Source of the DNA: an uncultured Collinsella sp.
GTDB taxonomy: Bacteria; Actinomycetota; Coriobacteriia; Coriobacteriales; Coriobacteriaceae
Direction of reading: 5' to 3'
DNA: 37,348 nt
Assembly: GCA_934654765.1 (NCBI GenBank)
Contig: CAKUGX010000007.1
Location: 1-37,348, forward strand
Positions 35,077-37,348 of this stretch are shown in pieces. Positions within the stretch are counted from its first letter, which is position 1. Each line of letters opens with the position of its first letter. The notes below the pieces were generated by a model. It ran no database searches and was not told where the DNA came from. It saw nothing but the letters and a program-made list of their open reading frames with translations. A program made the translations under genes and the position numbers.

Positions 35077-35997
35077 ATGGCAGAGAACAAGATTCAGCTT
35101 TCTAAGTCCGATCGTCAGAAGGTTTGCTTCCGTCATCAGTTCCTTCAGGGCTCGTGGAACTACGAGCGTATGCAGAACGGTGGCTGGTGCTACTCCATGA
35201 TCCCTGCGATCAAGAAGCTCTACACCAGCAAGGACGACCAGATTGCCGCGCTTAAGCGCCACCTGGAGTTCTATAACACGCACCCCTATGTTTCCTCCCC
35301 CGTCATGGGCGTTACCCTCGCCCTCGAGGAGGAGCGCGCCAACGGTGCCCCGATCGACGACGTCGCCATCCAGGGCGTCAAGGTCGGTATGATGGGCCCG
35401 CTCGCCGGCGTCGGCGACCCCGCCTTCTGGTTCACCCTTCGCCCGATCTTGGGTGCTCTGGGTGCTTCCCTGGCCCTGTCCGGCAGCATTGCCGGTCCGC
35501 TGCTGTTCTTCTTCGCGTGGAACATTATTCGTTACGCCTTCGAGTGGTACACGCAGGAGTTTGGCTATAAGGTCGGCTCCTCCATCGCCAAGGACCTCTC
35601 CGGCGGTCTGATGGGCAAGGTCACCGAGGGTGCTTCCATCCTGGGTATGTTCATCATCGGCGCCCTGGTCGAGCGCTGGGTGTCCATCTCCTTCACCCCG
35701 GTCGTCTCCAAGGTCACGCAGTCTGCTGGCGCCTTTATCGACTGGGCTAACCTGCCCGCCGGTTCTGAGGGTGTCAAGGAAGCACTGACGATGTATAACT
35801 CCATCGGCGGTACTGCCCTTGATCAGGTCAAGGTCACCACGCTTCAGGGCAACCTCGATCAGCTCATCCCCGGCCTTGCCGCCGTGTGCCTGACCCTGCT
35901 GGTCTGCAAGCTCCTCAAGAAGAAGGTCAGCCCGATCGTCATCATCCTGGCTCTCTTCGCCGTCGGCATCATCGGTCGCGTTTGCGGCTTCATGTAA
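35077..35997 (+). CDS. manZ: PTS mannose-family IID component
   Basis: The 306 residues start with a soluble N-terminal part (SKSDRQKVCFRHQFLQGSWNYERMQNGGWCYSMIPAIKKLY) typical of IID. The MMGPLAGVGDPAFWFTLRPILGALGASLALSG motif follows, and C-terminal helices end IIGRVCGFM. Start ATG 35077 follows GAAGGGAG; an ATG at 35047 inside the IIC gene has no binding site. It partners IIC in the membrane. Confidence 0.94.
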   Translation: MAENKIQLSKSDRQKVCFRHQFLQGSWNYERMQNGGWCYSMIPAIKKLYTSKDDQIAALKRHLEFYNTHPYVSSPVMGVTLALEEERANGAPIDDVAIQGVKVGMMGPLAGVGDPAFWFTLRPILGALGASLALSGSIAGPLLFFFAWNIIRYAFEWYTQEFGYKVGSSIAKDLSGGLMGKVTEGASILGMFIIGALVERWVSISFTPVVSKVTQSAGAFIDWANLPAGSEGVKEALTMYNSIGGTALDQVKVTTLQGNLDQLIPGLAAVCLTLLVCKLLKKKVSPIVIILALFAVGIIGRVCGFM

Positions 35998-36047
35998 GCA
36001 CGTTTCGGCTTAAGACCGATAATTGCTAGGCAAGGGCTTTTGAGCCA

Positions 36048-36077
36048 TTGAAACGGACCGCACCCGGTGGGTACACT
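36048..36077 (+). promoter_or_regulatory. promoter of manO
   Basis: TTGAAA (36048-36053), 18 bp, TACACT (36072-36077). The spacer overlaps a 9-bp dyad (CGGACCGCA at 36054-36062, TGCGGTCCG at 36081-36089) that could be an operator or, in transcripts from the PTS genes, a weak terminator. Confidence 0.55.
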
Positions 36078-36117
36078 GGATGCGGTCCGATTGTTTTATT
36101 TGGAGGGCGAGGCGCGC

Positions 36118-36516
36118 ATGGCGCAATCTCAGAACAGCACGGTCGATCTGGCAACGCCGGCAACCTGCCTGATGGGGCTTACCAGTCACGGTAATGTAAT
36201 GGTGGGCAATAAGGCGTTTGAGTACTATAACGAGCGCAATCCCGAGGATTTTATTCAGATCCCGTGGGATGAGGTCGACTATATTGCCGCCGAGGTTTTG
36301 CGCGGCACCAAGAAGATCACGCGTTTTGCCATCTTTACCAAGGACAACGGTCACTTTACGTTTTCGACGCGCGACGACAAAGAGACGCTTCGTGCGGTCC
36401 GCAAGTACGTCGACGAGGATAAGCTCGTGCGTTCGCCTGACTTTATCGATGTGACGGCCAAGGGCGCCAAGAGCATCCCCTCCGTTATCAAAAACCTTTT
36501 CCACAAAGGCAACTAG
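36118..36516 (+). CDS. manO: ManO/DUF956 family protein
   Basis: The 132 residues fit the DUF956 pattern (TCLMGLTSHGNVMVGNKAFEYYNERNPEDFIQIPWDEVDYIAA, then ITRFAIFTKDNGHFTFSTRDDKETLRAVRKYV). These proteins are found beside mannose-type PTS genes in Firmicutes and Coriobacteria. In lactic acid bacteria the gene is called manO and is thought to modulate the PTS; the mechanism is not settled. I chose ATG 36118, with GGAGG at 36102-36106; an upstream in-frame start falls inside the promoter spacer. It has its own promoter candidate, so it can be expressed apart from the 121-bp-upstream PTS operon. Confidence 0.88.
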   Translation: MAQSQNSTVDLATPATCLMGLTSHGNVMVGNKAFEYYNERNPEDFIQIPWDEVDYIAAEVLRGTKKITRFAIFTKDNGHFTFSTRDDKETLRAVRKYVDEDKLVRSPDFIDVTAKGAKSIPSVIKNLFHKGN

Positions 36517-36524
36517 CTCCTCAT

Positions 36525-36593
36525 AAGTTGCGGTGAAATAGTTCCTAAATACGGCTTTAGATGCTTCAGGCAGGAACTATTCCACAGCAACTT
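36525..36593. repeat. 22-bp imperfect inverted repeat after manO
   Basis: AAGTTGCGGTGAAATAGTTCCT (read as 36525-36546, two segments) pairs with 36572-36593 at 20 of 22 positions, with a 25-nt loop. No T-run follows. It is probably another repeat-family hairpin at a 3' end. Confidence 0.65.
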
Positions 36594-36633
36594 CGAAGTC
36601 TAGTCATGCGACGTATGGCGATGCAGTAAATCT

Positions 36634-36641
36634 GCTACACT
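36634..36641 (+). promoter_or_regulatory. extended -10 of tRNA-Arg gene
   Basis: TGCTACACT (TGn plus TACACT) lies 10 nt before the tRNA 5' end. The -35 is poor. Confidence 0.4.
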
Positions 36642-36651
36642 AATACAACAT

Positions 36652-36727
36652 GCCTCCGTAGCTCAGGGGATAGAGCACCGCTCTCCTAAAGCGGGTGTCG
36701 ACGGTTCGAATCCGCCCGGGGGCACCA
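36652..36727 (+). tRNA. tRNA-Arg, anticodon CCT
   Basis: The 76-nt cloverleaf includes an encoded CCA. The acceptor arm is GCCTCCG/CGGGGGC (one G-U), the D arm GCTC/GAGC, the anticodon arm CCGCT/AGCGG with loop CTCCTAA, and the T loop is TTCGAAT. The T stem GACGG/CCGCC has one A-C mismatch. It reads AGG. Confidence 0.95.
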
Positions 36728-37171
36728 GGAAAATCGCAGGTCAGGAGTTATTTTTGCTTCTGACCTGTTCTGGTTTTGGGGCTAAGAACCGCTTCCGTTT
36801 GTAAATCTGGTAAGTAAATATTATGACTCCCCGGGTTTTCCACTGAAAACAGGAAATCACCATTTTGGGGATAAAAGTTTTCAACAGCTGTCAGTCGGTT
36901 CCATTTTGGTGAAGCGCTTCCCCCTTTTGGGTAAAATATTTCACCATTTTGATGATTCGGTAGCCCTGTATTCTTTGATAAAAAGCCTGTTCAGAAGCTT
37001 GTGCCATACCCATTTTGGTGATTCCAATTAATAGAGAAATAGATTATAAAGAAATAGGGACGGCGATGCCGTCCCCTTCGCTCGCAGAGCTCGCTGCGCG
37101 GCCACGTACCGTGTCCTTGCCGCCGGCTACGCCGTCGATTGATTCGCTCACTTCGTTCGCTGATTTATTGA
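36728..37171. other. intergenic region with CCATTTTGG repeats
   Basis: No supported gene lies here. A hairpin CAGGTCAG/CTGACCTG (about 36738-36765) with a T-rich loop follows the tRNA. Variants of CCATTTTGG(TGA) occur at about 36860, 36901, 36922, 36944 and 37010. A second hairpin GGGACGGC-GAT-GCCGTCCC lies at about 37058-37076, followed by G/C-rich sequence with no binding site or start. Confidence 0.5.
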
Positions 37172-37348
37172 CTAATCCGTTTTATCGGATACACCAGTCA
37201 TAAGCGCAGCAATTGACATGTTGAATCCATTGGCAATTTTACAGAGGTTGGAAAGGCTGACATTACGTCGTCCGACTTCAATGCTCGCGTAGTAGGAACG
37301 ATCCATTTCAATCAAATTGGCGAACTGCTCCTGACTGCACCCGAGTCC
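37172..37348 (-). CDS. XRE-family HTH regulator, N-terminus outside window
   Basis: The last 58 residues of a minus-strand gene are visible: SQEQFANLIEMDRSYYASIEVGRRNVSLSNLCKIANGFNMSIAALMTGVSDKTD. This is the Cro/C1-type helix-turn-helix (SQEQFA..., RSYYASIEVGRRN, LSNLCKIANGF). The domain ends close to the stop, so the whole protein is probably short (about 70-80 residues). Short XRE proteins of this kind often regulate themselves, restriction systems or mobile elements. The partner gene, if any, is beyond the edge. The CCATTTTGG repeats lie downstream of this gene. Confidence 0.82.
   Translation of the reverse strand, partial: GLGCSQEQFANLIEMDRSYYASIEVGRRNVSLSNLCKIANGFNMSIAALMTGVSDKTD

Noticed and set aside
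33153..35090. 645-residue open frame opposite the PTS genes
   Set aside because: It is antisense to manX and manY, which have catalytic histidines and family motifs.
36054..36089. Terminator of the mannose PTS operon
   Set aside because: The 9-bp stem has an 18-nt loop and only a broken T-run, and it overlaps a good promoter for manO; I keep it as a possible operator only.
37015..37203. 62-residue plus-strand frame near the right edge
   Set aside because: It has no binding site, overlaps a hairpin and the end of the minus-strand XRE gene, and has a low-complexity Ala/Ser/Pro translation.

Overview
The window looks like chromosome of a gut-type, high-G+C anaerobe of the class Coriobacteriia, most likely Collinsella. 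The basis is G/C-rich third codon positions, an actinobacterial dnaK-grpE-dnaJ-hspR heat-shock operon, a NiaR-controlled NAD operon, a mannose-family PTS with a ManO/DUF956 partner, a CxxC-rich MBG-repeat surface protein, and dense families of palindromic intergenic repeats. The genus is an inference from gene content; no search was run.

Layout. 1-5547 is the 3' part of a giant wall-anchored surface protein with two tandem ~460-residue modules. 5990-9857 is nadA-nadB-nadC-niaR, making nicotinate mononucleotide from aspartate, preceded by a 44-bp operator palindrome. 10097-10282 (minus) is a small 2[4Fe-4S] ferredoxin. 10825-15119 is dnaK-grpE-dnaJ-hspR. 15498-17798 is an aconitase-superfamily hydratase. 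17800-19530 is a repeat-rich zone around two small minus-strand membrane proteins. 19706-22333 is clpB, which shares a 27-bp upstream motif with dnaK (probable HspR regulon). 22466-22660 is a small acidic protein. 22858-24210 is an AAA_14/DUF4143 ATPase between two long palindromes. 24353-25849 (minus) is a single-pass membrane protein. 26104-27855 (minus) is DUF5692 membrane protein plus TetR, divergent from a 925-residue iron-sulphur/FAD oxidoreductase (28045-30822). 31017-31445 is hypA. 31492-32906 is an IS110-family element. 33234-36516 is a mannose PTS (IIAB, IIC, IID) plus manO. 36652-36727 is tRNA-Arg(CCT). The right edge cuts an XRE-type regulator on the minus strand.

The most interesting reading is the IS110 element. 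Its 5' noncoding end contains, in the order expected of a bridge RNA, four short guides. Two match the left and right target flanks in this window, and two match the element's own right and left ends. The element has inserted into one arm of a palindromic repeat, and its right end carries a TTGACA box that would form a promoter with the left end in the circular form.

The second is a ~114-bp palindromic element present three times (9859-9971, 15151-15264, 30863-30977 reversed). Its conserved segments are joined by stems whose sequence differs between copies while pairing is kept. A third family is five palindromes of exactly 55 bp in two duplicated blocks flanking a membrane-protein gene. Coordinates of repeats and guides were read by eye; RNA folds and regulator assignments are inferences.
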